Source: Gliomastix tumulicola (lineage: Eukaryota > Ascomycota > Sordariomycetes > Hypocreales > Bionectriaceae). From it: a DNA stretch of 64,000 nt. Numbering within the stretch: position 1 is the stretch's first letter; every line of letters begins with the position of its first letter. The translations under genes were made by a program, and so were the position numbers. Of the stretch, positions 22,967-33,163 are shown piece after piece. The stretch lies in assembly GCA_001599755.1 (NCBI GenBank), contig BCHX01000001.1:5580001-5644000 (forward strand), read 5' to 3'. A model generated the notes under the pieces. That model saw only the letters and a program-made list of their open reading frames with translations, searched no databases and was not told the origin of the DNA.

Positions 22967-25900
22967 TCAAACCAGACCACAGAACCACCTCAGCCAGGGA
23001 TCTGTGAAGCCGTCGTAATACTTTCTCGTCACGCTCTCATCCTCCATTATCGAGACATAACGCAAGACTCTCCAGTCATATGCCGTGATCCATTCCTGCC
23101 TCTTGCGCGATTCTCTGGATCTGTGGTCGTCGAGCGTCTTGAGAATCCTTTCCGTCTCAGATATATGTTCGAGGCTGTCGACGAGGATAATTGTCTTGCC
23201 CGGTACGCCATTATGCTGAAGGGAGCCGCCCAGTTTGCCGTAACTCTCCAGCCATTCATCAACACTCATGGTTGCGTTGTTCAGCCCGTGGGTATCGATC
23301 AGAGTACCAACTTCGCGTGGTGGATCGACGAGACACGGTGACAGAATGACGCACGTGTTGAAAAATCCGCACTTAATGCTAGCGAATGTGCATTCGGGCT
23401 CCCTGTCTTGCTCTGTGGTAGTGGCAGCTCCGGAGTCGTCGTTTTCATCGTCTGGAGGAAACACCGAAATCGGTTGACTGTCTTGCGAAGGTGCGTTATC
23501 ACCAGCGGGTGAAACCAAGGCGATGATCACCGGCTCTTCCAAAGACGGCTCAGGTGAGCTTGTGAGATCAATGATCTCGGGTTCTGTGGCTTTGCCCATC
23601 TTCACGGAACTTGAGGAAGTTTGGGAGTTGTTACCGTCAATTTCGGAGAGCGGCTTGCGTATCGGGGATGAGCGTCGTCGCTTGATGTGTGATGTTCGAG
23701 CTGTTGTAGGGGCGTGACTGGCTCTGCGTCTTTTGTTCGAAGCTTCCGAGCTGAGACTAGTCGTTTGTGTGCTTTTGAACGTCTGTGGGATGCCAGGTGT
23801 CCTTGTTTGCTCTTCTGTCACCTCCTCAGGAGCAGAGGAAGTCGGGGGGGTTGCTAAGTGCGAAGCAGAAACCGCAAATGCCGCGGTCGGTTTCGAACCG
23901 TTGTTCCGCGAAATCAAAACCGGTGAAGTCAAGGCAGGTAATGAAAGAGCTGATTGCTGGGAGTGAGGCCCGCTGCTTTGTGTGGAATGTCGCCTAGGCG
24001 AAGGCGTAGGCATCGTGCTTAGGCTCCCCTCACTCTCAGCATCAACTGCGATTCGCCTCGGATCCGCACCTTCCAACCTCGCTATCCACTCCAGATTTTC
24101 CTGACTATCTGGAAGATCAGGAACTGTGGTGCTTTCAAGCGCCAGCTCCTGAAGTTGGTCAAAAGACAGGCAGTCCGTGAAATCTCTGTCAAGGTGCACC
24201 TTCGTCACTCCGGGAAACCTTGGAGTCCAGAATCCTGTGTTCCCTTCCTTGTCGAAACTGAAACACCTCAGATCAAATACCAATGGATTCTCAAACGCAA
24301 CTGTCATCGGCGGGTTCTTCTCGACACCCACCGGCAGGTATAACTCCGTGACTGCATTCTCCATCCGAGGTACAGGCCTGGGATTGGCATTGTGCACGAC
24401 ACTCTTCAACAGCGTTTCGTTCAACTCGACGACGTTGGTAATAGTGAACTCTGGCTTCGCCCTCCATCTCTGCACTTTCTCCTTATTGTTCAGAGTCCCG
24501 ATGTAGAAATGAGTCCACTGCAAGTGTGGTATCCTGAAACTCTTCGCTTTGGCTGGGTCGTATCCTGCCCCGACCGCTGCAAGATCACCAATGTCGCCAA
24601 AGTTGCCAATGTACTCCTTCTTGAGTTTGATGCAGCGAGCACCAATAGGGCGGTCTCCTCGAGTAAAGTCGAAATAAGGCTCGTCCGGCTTCAGGACTAG
24701 ACCTTCTTGCTTCGACGTGATCGTCTTTGCGAAAACGTTTCTCAGGTCCGATGCCGCCATACGACTGCCGAAGTCAATGATTCGCCTAGGGACGATTTCG
24801 GCCCAGCCACTTTGGCATTCCACGAGAGTCGTGAGGATTTTGAATCGCTCGGAATGTCGAACGTTTAGGAAGGATTGCTTGTCTAGCATCAACACGTCGT
24901 AGTAAATGAACATAACATGCTCATAAGCCGTTGGGCTACAACAGTCAGCATACGTACGTTGGGGAACACCATGTGCACCTACAGCTCATCTTTATCGGTG
25001 TTCAAAAAGATTCCCCTGCGGGTTATATGATTCCGAATCTTGTGGAATGGGAGTATGCTCTTGCTCTGAGCTTACTTAGTATCAGAGCTCATCAGCTTCG
25101 TCCTGAGAAGACTCACCTGGTCATCGTAAACGACTAATTCACCCTCCACAATACACCCTTGGCTGAAAAGGCAGCTAGGTTTGCCAACACGCAGTGAGTC
25201 CTTGATTATACTAATCTACAGTTAGTCACACCCAAGAATCTAGCTGAGCGAGTGGTTCCATACCTATGCAGCGCCTTTTTGTCCTCGGTGCTGTCTTTGC
25301 CACTCTTGGAGAAAATCTGCACAGAGCCGCTGCCACCTTCGCTGAGGTCGACATGGACTTGGCAGTATTCTCCATCGATTTTTTCTTCCACGCTCATTCT
25401 GCCATGCCCTAGGCTAAGACTATGCCCAATGCTTCGGGCCTTCATCCAGTGCTGGCGGCCGACCTTGATGCCAAGCTGGGGCTTTATCATGCCCAGGATC
25501 TGCTCCCTGCGGGAACCTCCTCGTGAGGCGTTGGGGAGCAGACTGCTTCGGGTGGATTGCAGAGCATTGATGGCAGAGTCGAAGTCCTGGCGAATTGATA
25601 GGACTGAGGGAAGAACTGGGTCGCAGAGGCGGTAAATCTGGAATGAATCGAAGCAGAGCGGCTCGTACTTCTTCAAAACCAGCCGAGTGAACCATTTCCC
25701 TTCCTGAGGAGTGCAGCGCTGGTAGAGCAACTCCAAGTCACGCTGGTTCCGCCGACTCACAGTCGTCTGTGACCGCACTGACGGAGAACTCCATCTCATG
25801 TTTGAGGCATACCCATGAAGTGTCTCGTCTATCTCTTCAACCATGACCCGCGAGTCCTTGTGAAGATGCATCGGCTACTCTTGTTAGTTTTCGACCGCTG

Positions 25901-26269
25901 CGGACACGTACTGAGGACTCGGATATCGCGTACCGTAATTGTGAGGACACGCTCCACACAGTCACCAAGATCAAACGCATTACCTGGCTGGCGGTATCGT
26001 GCAAGATCAGCTATGCGAGAGGATCCGAGACTGAGACCGCGGCCGATGACCTTCTCCAATCTCGGCGCCTGAATGCAGTAGACACGGTCCGATCTCTTGT
26101 CTGGTAGAAGTGTAGAGAGAAGAGCCACGACGCTCGTGTCATGTGCATCAACTCGTCCCCGATGCCGCCGAAACCATGCCTCTACCGTAGAAGCATGGCT
26201 CTTCCGTTCCACCGCGAGGCTGTGGCATTCTTCGAGAAGCTCGCACACAATATCGAATGGTAGCGGCAT
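22967..26269 (-). CDS. ATP-dependent DNA ligase, ligase IV-like
   Basis: Five exons on the minus strand: 26269-25934, 25874-25264, 25210-25117, 25065-24983 and 24935-22967, total 3093 nt, 1030 residues. Nucleotidyltransferase motifs are in order: motif I EEKIDGEY with the adenylated lysine near residue 267, motif III EGELVVYDD, then FIYYDVLML, motif IV EGLVLKP and motif V CIKLKKEYI. The N-terminal part resembles the DNA-binding domain of ligase IV (KWFTRLVLKKYEPL). After the OB-fold region comes a long disordered tail with basic clusters (NKRRR, HIKRRRSS) and PEIIDLTSSPEP, a SUMO-interaction-like motif. The last 120 residues might be a degenerate BRCT. It may be a second ligase IV-like protein rather than the core end-joining enzyme. 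The acceptor of exon four has an in-phase alternative. Confidence 0.85.
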
Positions 26270-27436
26270 TATGTCGAGTTTTGTACCCAAAATTCCAAGC
26301 CTATCAGCCTAGGAGAGGCTGCTTTGCTGTATCCAAAGAGCATGTCAAACGCCGTGATGAAAGGGATCAGAGTTGAGTTCTTAAGAGCATGGCGAAGAAC
26401 GCAGGCACCAGTCCGGGCGAGGGAGAAAGCGCCTGAGTCAAACCGAGAGCCAGGCTGAATTCGTGCCTTCAATCCATTCGCCCCTTGTCAGATTGCGATG
26501 CTCAGTTCCTTCCTCGTTGAGTCCTTGGTCATCTCAGGCAGGCGCGAGATGAACGTGCCTGCCAAGGGTCGCGTGCCTCCTAAAACGGCAAGAACCGCTA
26601 ACAATAAATGGAGGGACCCACTCATTGGTCAAGGAAGCCTAACTTGAGACCGCTGTTCAACTTCATCTCAGCATCACATGAATAATGCTCGCATGCTGCC
26701 ATTGTATGAAACAATGGGACGCTCCCTTCCCCTCATGCGCCCAAGTCCTTCTCTATAACCAGCCAAGGCGCGGTGAGAAGAGGGAAGCCCGTCCCAGCCC
26801 CCTCCGTGAACAGCGGTCTTCATGGCATGTTCTTTGCGTCCTTATTCAACAGCACCATTGATGCGTGCGCAGTCAGGCGAATGCTGAGCTGAAATGGCGA
26901 GGTCCATTGGTGAGCTTCAAGCGTCTACAGGCTTCCTCCCTGCTTGGTATAAAAGGCGCCAGCGTCTCAACGGCAAGCCCAATGCCGTATCTGCGGACAT
27001 CCGCCAGCAAGGCTGCCGAACAGCATGGCCCCGAATGACGGAAGCTCTCACATCCGCCGACGGACCTGACGGGATTCCGCCTGAGAATATGTAATCCATC
27101 GCTGACCATGAGATACTCGTCTATCTGAAGCTAGCATTCCAAATCATGGCGGATCTAGGGGGCGGAAGTCCGCCGATATTTATACAACTTCCGCCTCTGA
27201 TGACTTGGATCGGGCCAGGCTTCTCTTGCGGCCTCTTATGCTCAAAATTCTTGTCCACAGGTTGAAATCATAAACAGCAACGATTTTGAACTATAAGTAT
27301 GGCGCGGCGTCACTCTAGGAGAGGCAGGATGCAGGCAAGCCTCTTCTCAAGCTCGTCCACGAAGTTGCGGAAACTAGACTTACAACATCTAATTCCACCG
27401 CGAAAGAGGTAACGGCCCGATTCATTGCCTTTCCAG
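26270..27436. promoter_or_regulatory. Divergent promoter, DNA ligase and short-chain dehydrogenase
   Basis: 1.17 kb with no supported gene. A TATAAAAG box lies at 26948-26955 on the plus strand, and two palindromes of CGGA-N2-TCCG type lie at 26994 and 27163. Short frames in the interval have no motif. Confidence 0.5.
26994..27195. promoter_or_regulatory. Two CGGANNTCCG palindromes and an inverted repeat
   Basis: CGGACATCCG lies at 26994-27003 and CGGAAGTCCG at 27163-27172. The second sits in the left arm of an inverted repeat, GGCGGAAGT (27161-27169) against ACTTCCGCC (27187-27195). Paired inverted CGG triplets are the usual target form of fungal Zn2Cys6 factors. They lie 240-440 bp upstream of the dehydrogenase start. 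Confidence 0.45.
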
Positions 27437-28502
27437 ATGGCCCTTCGCAACGTCATCTCGCAGTGGTATCCTCCAGCTCCATCCTTTACGGAAAAGGATG
27501 TCCCTAACCAGACTGGTCGAGTGTTTCTTGTCACGGGAGGGAATGCGGGCATTGGGCTAGAGCTATGCAAACTACTCTATGGAACTGGCGCAACAATCTA
27601 TCTAGCATCACGGTCAAAGGTCAGTACCACAGTTTTATAGTCTCTTCTTCATGGGCGAACAAACACTAAGACCAATACAGGAGCGGGCCGAAAAAGCAAT
27701 CCAAGCCATCACTTCAGCGTCGCCATCGCCCCAAAATCCTGGAAAGATCACATTCTTACACCTCGATCTCAATGATTTGGCGACCGTCAAGGCAGCAGCT
27801 GAAACGTTCAAAGCCGCCGAGCGCAGACTCGACGTCCTGGTTCACAATGCTGGCACGTCCCCCTTTGCCATTGAGCCTTTCGCCAAAACAGCACAGGGGA
27901 TAGAGGCGATGGTCGGCATGCACTGTGTAGCACCACTGGTCCTCACGCATCACCTCTTGCCATCCCTACGCGCTGCTACTGCACAGCCTACTGGCGGTCC
28001 AGCACGGGTTCTCTGGGCCGGTAGCATCAGCGCAGAGTTCAGCAGCCCTGAAAACGGCATCGACTTTAGCCATCTTGAGACTGGCTTTGAAGACCGGACG
28101 ACTAACTATGGTGTGTCAAAATTGGGCAACTGGGCACTCGCAAAAGAGGCAGCGCGTCGGTTTGGAAACGACGGGATCGTCAGCGTGGCTTTCAATCCAG
28201 GAAATGTCCGGGCAGGGACATACGAGGGCCTGCCTGCAGTGACGTACTTCCTGATGAAGACTCTGGTATTGAGCGAAACCAAGAAGGGCGCGTACACAGA
28301 ATTCTTCGCAGCTCTAGCGCCAGAAGTCGCCGAAAAGAAGTGGAACGGATCATACATCATTCCCTTTGGCAGGCTCAGGGACGACGACAAGTCGCACCGC
28401 AAGGACATCATCAAGGCCCTCAAGCCAGTGGAGGAGGATGGCCTGGGATATGCTGCAAGATTCTGGGACTGGTGCGTCAAGAAAGCCGGGACGTTTATGT
28501 GA
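27437..28502 (+). CDS. Short-chain dehydrogenase/reductase
   Basis: Two exons, 27437-27619 and 27681-28502, giving 334 residues; the donor is GTCAGT and the acceptor TACAG, phase zero. The cofactor motif TGGNAGIG lies near residues 34-41, followed by LDVLVHNAGTS and the catalytic YGVSK with an upstream Ser in AGSIS. The acidic-basic context (ASRSKERAEKA) suggests NADP preference. The size and order are like the retinol-dehydrogenase/WWOX-like extended group of fungal SDRs, with a C-terminal segment (WDWCVKKAGTF) beyond the core. The substrate is unknown. No transit or signal peptide. Neighbours are an AA9 monooxygenase, convergent with 150 bp between stops, and a divergent DNA ligase, which give no pathway hint. 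Confidence 0.92.
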
Positions 28503-28652
28503 GTGGCAGCGCTGTCTTTAGACATTGGACGTATTGATCGCATGATAGATTTCATATTGACTACCATATGCATGATTCTGTTTTATATACCTCGCGAACC
28601 TATTGACATCTCACTTCCACCAGTACCACACCTCGTCGTCTACTTATCTCCC

Positions 28653-29614
28653 TTAGGCAGAGATGCTCATGGGCTCGCTCCCACGCTCGAAGCGGAAGCG
28701 GCGGGGAGCGCAAGTGGCCTCACAGCCAACACAGGCGGAGCCGGGGGTCTTGCTAGTGCCGCCAGAGTACAGAGCAGGGCCAGGGATGGTATAGCCGGTC
28801 ATCTGGGCGTGGATGTTGACCTGGATACCGGGATCGGTAGCCTTGTAGGCACCGGGGAAGCTGACGGTGGCCGGGGAGGCGTTACCGCCGCCGGTGACGG
28901 AGAGCTGGTAGCACGTCACGTACGGCTGAGCACCACCAGCGCTGCCGGCCGTGTGCAGGGCGATGACCTCGGCACGCAGGAGGTAGTCGCCAGCGGGGAT
29001 ATCAGACGGGATCTTGACGTCGACACGGCCGCAGCACTTGTTGAGGTCCTTGACACCCCAGAAATCGTCATCGCCGCCCCAGCCGGACGGGTTCTTGCCC
29101 CAACCGTTCTGGTAGATCTTGAACCAGCCTGAGGAGCCGTCGGCGGTGGTGGCGTCGCTGACCTTGGAGAGGTAGACGAGGACGGGGCCGTAGTGGTTTC
29201 CTCCGATACCCTCGGTGGCGCAGTTGCGGTCGCCAGGTTGCTTCGAAAGAGTGTCAGTCGAACGTGCTCATATGAGGACAGGGGAGTCTGGCTGTGTTTC
29301 CTTACCTGGTGCATCTCGACCGTCACGGTGGTGCCAGCGGCAACAGAGCACTTATTGGCCACTCCCTTCGTGCCAGCATTGCATCGGATGTCATTGCTGG
29401 TGACACTCGAAATAGGGTTGTTGTTCAGGGGAAGACGGGCACAGACACCACCGTAAACCTGGTGTTAGTTACGACTGTCCATCACCACGTGGGAGTTTCG
29501 GCAGGGGGCGCTTATCTGATCGACACCGTTGACCCAGAGCTGCTGGAACGTGGCGTGGCCGGCGGCCTGCTGGGCGAAGAAGGCCGCAAGGGCCGTGAAG
29601 ACGAAGGACTTCAT
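28653..29614 (-). CDS. AA9 lytic polysaccharide monooxygenase, with an abnormal first splice donor
   Basis: Three exons on the minus strand: 29614-29516, 29458-29306 and 29240-28653, giving 279 residues. The signal peptide ends QQAAG, leaving His20 as the mature first residue (HATFQQLWVNG), the first histidine-brace ligand. The second His is in GGNHYGPVLVYL, and the axial Tyr is expected in PYVTCYQLSV. Cysteines CNAG, NKC and LNKCCG fit AA9; there is no CBM1. Known role: copper-dependent oxidative cleavage of cellulose or related glucans outside the cell. Oddity: the phase-zero 57-nt first intron would begin ATAAGC, not GTAAGC, directly after VDQ; without splicing, translation stops 16 codons later. 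A weaker in-phase donor, GTCGAT, lies 12 nt upstream (29528-29523). The second intron is normal (GTAAGG...GAAG). So the gene may be functional, alternatively spliced or impaired. Confidence 0.87.
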
Positions 29615-31840
29615 AGCTGAAACTGAGGCTTTGGATCTTCCTGGGGATTTCCTAATGAAACTGAGAGAGATCGACAAGTGGCCGCAGAAGATCAGCCAAA
29701 GTTGTGGGGAAGGCAACAGCGATCTTTATATATACAAGCCATGGCTCCCTTCCTCTCCTTCTTTATGCACTTGTTGTCCCCCCTCTCTTCCTACCATTTA
29801 CACGTTGCGCGCGGCTCGCGGTGCCGGGCGGTCTCGTTCGGGGTCACAGTCTAGGCTCCGAGGAGAGGGAGGGGCGCCCCCGGCCAAAATACCTCCCTTA
29901 ATCTGCCGCGAAGCCACCCTCGGCGGCCCAGAGCAATATCGCGAGGGACCTCCTGAGTGGACCAGAAGGCCGTCATCCGTCGTCAGCAGCATTTTCTCGG
30001 AACGTCGGGCGAAAGCGACTTCGGCAGTGGAGGCTCCGTCGTCCAGGAATAGGCAGCCGGGGGGTTGCGCCGGGACGGGCAGGCTGGGCATGGGTATCCC
30101 GACATCTGGATAAATGGACGAAATGGACCGGCGGGCGTGACGGGTAGGGTCACACGGGAGGCCAAGGCAGCAGTGAGTCGTCCTTGGGGTGTTTCGAGTG
30201 TGATGACGCCAAGGGGGGTTATCGTGGGTTTGTGCGTTGGCGGGAGGAAGAGACACATGACTGTGACTCGGAGCAAACGTCAGCCGGAGGCCTGCCTTGC
30301 ATTTGTCTTTACTAGAAAGTATGATCGTAGGTTTCTTAAGTTGTTTGTCGGGTGATGATGAGCCGAGATAGACACCTCGACGAGCCTGCTGGCGCAGAAG
30401 ACGGTCGTTGAATGCCAGAGCCAACTCGCGAAGGAAATCATCAACACAACAGGCCACAGCATTCGCATCAAGGCTAGCCCATTCCATCTCTGAGAGATTC
30501 GTCTAGAATTTCGGACATGCAGCTAATCTTAAGACAGCAGCTTCTCTCAATTCATCGCCGATGTCAACCGCCCGAGGGTGAGATTCCCCCTTTTAGTTTC
30601 GACCACGCGGTACACTATGGCTATTCTCGTCCATTCCCTTCCTCGCCGGGTCTAGAGCCCATGATATTGATATGAGTGTTCCTTCTTTTTCTCTTTTAAG
30701 GCAGAGCCAGCACCGATCTTCCGAGGAGTCACGAGGCACGTGGCTCGCAGCTAGCCAGCCCCAGCACCAAAGGAACGACTCGATGGCGACGAACGCCCCA
30801 GACACTTGTAGACTCTGACGTAGGTATTCCCCCGACAAAGTCCAAGCAGATCACATCTGGAGCGTACTTTAGGCTTGCCTTGTACTCTAACCACAGACAT
30901 CATGCACCTCGAACTCGAGTTGGGGAGCGGGAGCAACGTCTAGCGCAAGCTATTTTTGTAGCCCCTTCCAGCCTCACAGAAACAGAGCATCTGAGGATCT
31001 TATACCTACTTCAAGCATTTGAAGACGCTGGTACAGTATGGCTTTCAGCTTTTGACTTACTTGAGCTCCTTAAGGCGGGTTTGAGGCAGGCTTCGACCAG
31101 CGCGCATGCTCTCTCCGGTGCAGTCATCATTCCTATCCGGTTCTCAGAGCCCCGGCTTAGGTTGAGGTAGAGAGTGTCTGACTCACACATTCTTCATGAT
31201 GCAGTTTGGATCATGTTGCAGCCTTGTAGCCAATCCATCTGCCCATACTCCGTCGTGTCTCTGCACACACCAGTGGTGACTAATGCAGCCACACAGGACT
31301 CAACTTGGACATGCAACTTATTGCTTTCAACTTCTTCCTCAGAGCTATCATGGACGCCATCATTCTTTACGACTACACCTAAACTCGAATTACCAGTCGA
31401 TTCATCACGCGACTCGATACCCTCTTTTCTCTCTTCTCTCTTCCCCTCTTCTCAGATTGTCGAACCTCTGTGAAGCGATGCATCACTCATGACACGGCGT
31501 CAAAGTCGCATTAGAAATTCAACCACCATGCTGACATTCCCATTCTTCTCATGTTGGAAATCATATCTCTAGCGCCGTAAAACGTCGAGTCGAGACTGCG
31601 TGTGGTCTGGATTTGAAGAGGGGAATGATCGAAGAGGCTAGTAGAAATGACGGAATTTGGGGCTGGATATCATTGGCGATTATTAATCCCCAGACCTCCC
31701 TCTCGGCTGCGGAGAACATCGTCAGAAGCATCACGCCAGATTACAATTAACAGACATACTCAAACTTTCATACATTTATTTATCTTTCATCGTATATCCT
31801 CGATCCTTCGGGGGCGAATCATCATCTACCAGCACACATC
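29615..31840. promoter_or_regulatory. Divergent region, AA9 and DOPA-dioxygenase-like genes
   Basis: 2.2 kb without a supported gene. The AA9 side has a TATA-rich box at 29725-29734 and several C/G-rich stretches such as CCCCCCTCT near 29770 and GAGGAGAGGGAGGGG near 29860 that could hold carbon-catabolite repressor sites (SYGGRG). A 229-codon minus-strand frame at 29798-30487 has no motif or codon support. Confidence 0.45.
29725..29734 (-). promoter_or_regulatory. TATA box of the AA9 gene
   Basis: Reads TATATATAAA on the minus strand about 110-120 nt before the AA9 start codon, a usual distance for an inducible secreted-enzyme gene. Confidence 0.6.
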
Positions 31841-32555
31841 ATGTCCGAGCAGCTCAAATCCATCGCCATCGGAGACCGAGACTACCCGTGGCCGTTGGCC
31901 GGGTATGAGAACGCACCCGAGCTGCCAGATGAGAAGAACAACGATGGCAAGAGCTACAAGAACAATGCCAGCGAGTCTCTGAGCAAGGCTTACGACGAGT
32001 TCACGGATCCGCTGAAAAAGGATCGAAGGGGCGGTTTGTATGACATCCCACTTGCCCCTCATTTTGAGACATCAGACGAAAGGCAGAACAGACGCTGATC
32101 TGAAAACTTGAAGCGACGTTCATATCTACTATTTCCAAAATAATGAAGCACAAACCAAGTACGCTCATGCCCTGTGGGCAAGAATCAGACACGAATGTAA
32201 GTAAAAACCTCCTGCCCCCCCCTCATACATTATCAGCCTCTAACATGAGACAGTCCCCGAGCTGAGAATCTATCGCCTCTGGGACCGGCCGCTGGGCCCT
32301 CATCCCGTGGCCATGTTCGAGGTGAACATCTTCACTCCGGCTCAGTTCGGCGCCTTCGTCGCGTGGCTGGCCGTCTGGAGAGGGCCGCTGTCGGCCCTGG
32401 TGCACCCGAACACACAGGAGCCCGGCGTAGACCCGGACGTGAGCGAGCTGCGGGATCACACGGAGCGGGCGATCTGGATGGGTGAGAGAATACCGCTTGA
32501 TCTGGGTTTGTTCACCAAGGCTATTGCCGCAAAGGCTTCCGGCGGGCAGTCTTAG
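31841..32555 (+). CDS. DOPA 4,5-dioxygenase-like protein
   Basis: Three exons, 31841-32037, 32114-32196 and 32254-32555, giving 193 residues. The joined protein runs GGFDVHIYYFQNNEAQTKYA across the first junction and ARIRHEFPELRIYRLWDRP across the second. Conserved features of the DOPA_dioxygen family are the N-terminal His in DVHIYYF, RPLGPHPVAMFEV, ALVHPNT and DHTERAIWMG. Known members (fungal and bacterial) are small ring-cleaving extradiol dioxygenases; in fly agaric they make betalain precursors, but most ascomycete members have no known substrate. The first 65 residues are charged and lie outside the domain. Uninterrupted frames show only the two ends, so the gene could be misread as two short proteins. 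Confidence 0.85.
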
Positions 32556-33163
32556 CTACAGAAGGATAGCTAGCAAGTCCATCTGAGGGCGTTACATACA
32601 CACAGTGGTAGCGGGGGTCAGCGGTCGTCTTGCTGTGTCACCAGGTCACAAGTCACCATAGAGGTTTGTTGAATGCAATCAGAATGGTTCTATTCGTTAA
32701 AAAAACAGTTACCTCACAACCACATAAGCTCACAGCAAGAACTCTCGTATGATTCGGCATATTCCAACCTAGACCGGCGGTCGTACATCGCTAAGTCGGT
32801 TAGATCTTGAAGTCAAAGCTCTGCAAAGATGAGCAGAGAGCATGGCCCTTTTTTCTTCACGCTGGTAGTTGCCTTCGGAATCCTTGAGATAATGATAGGC
32901 CACCGTGGAGTCACGACGAGTGTGAGAAGTCGCAGATGTATAGACGTTCACATCAATATGAAAATTCGTACATTGCCACACATTCTTACACTCAACGTGA
33001 CTTCACGATGGCCCACGTCCCAGGTCCGGCGGATCGCAGTCACCGTATCACGGATGCTTGATGCCTGTGTCTCTTGACAGCTCGGCCATGTCAATGCCAG
33101 CATCGACGCAGTGCGTCCAACTTTCTGTCCCTCTACAGGCTCTTTGGACTGCCTTCAGAAACT
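32556..33163. other. Convergent region after the DOPA-dioxygenase-like gene
   Basis: 608 bp between two facing stops. No gene or RNA is recognised. Confidence 0.5.

Noticed and set aside
21711..29614. Possible secondary-metabolite cluster (oxygenase, dehydrogenase, AA9 and nearby DUF4188)
   Set aside because: There is no backbone synthase, transporter or pathway regulator, and a DNA ligase lies between; the neighbourhood looks like ordinary genome.
28653..29614. Repeat-induced point mutation as cause of the AA9 splice change
   Set aside because: It is a single change not in CpA context, with no surrounding C-to-T load and no sign of duplication.
29798..30487. 229-codon minus-strand frame upstream of the AA9 gene
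   Set aside because: No motif, unusual composition, and it covers the position expected for the AA9 promoter; a chance frame in GC-rich DNA is more likely.
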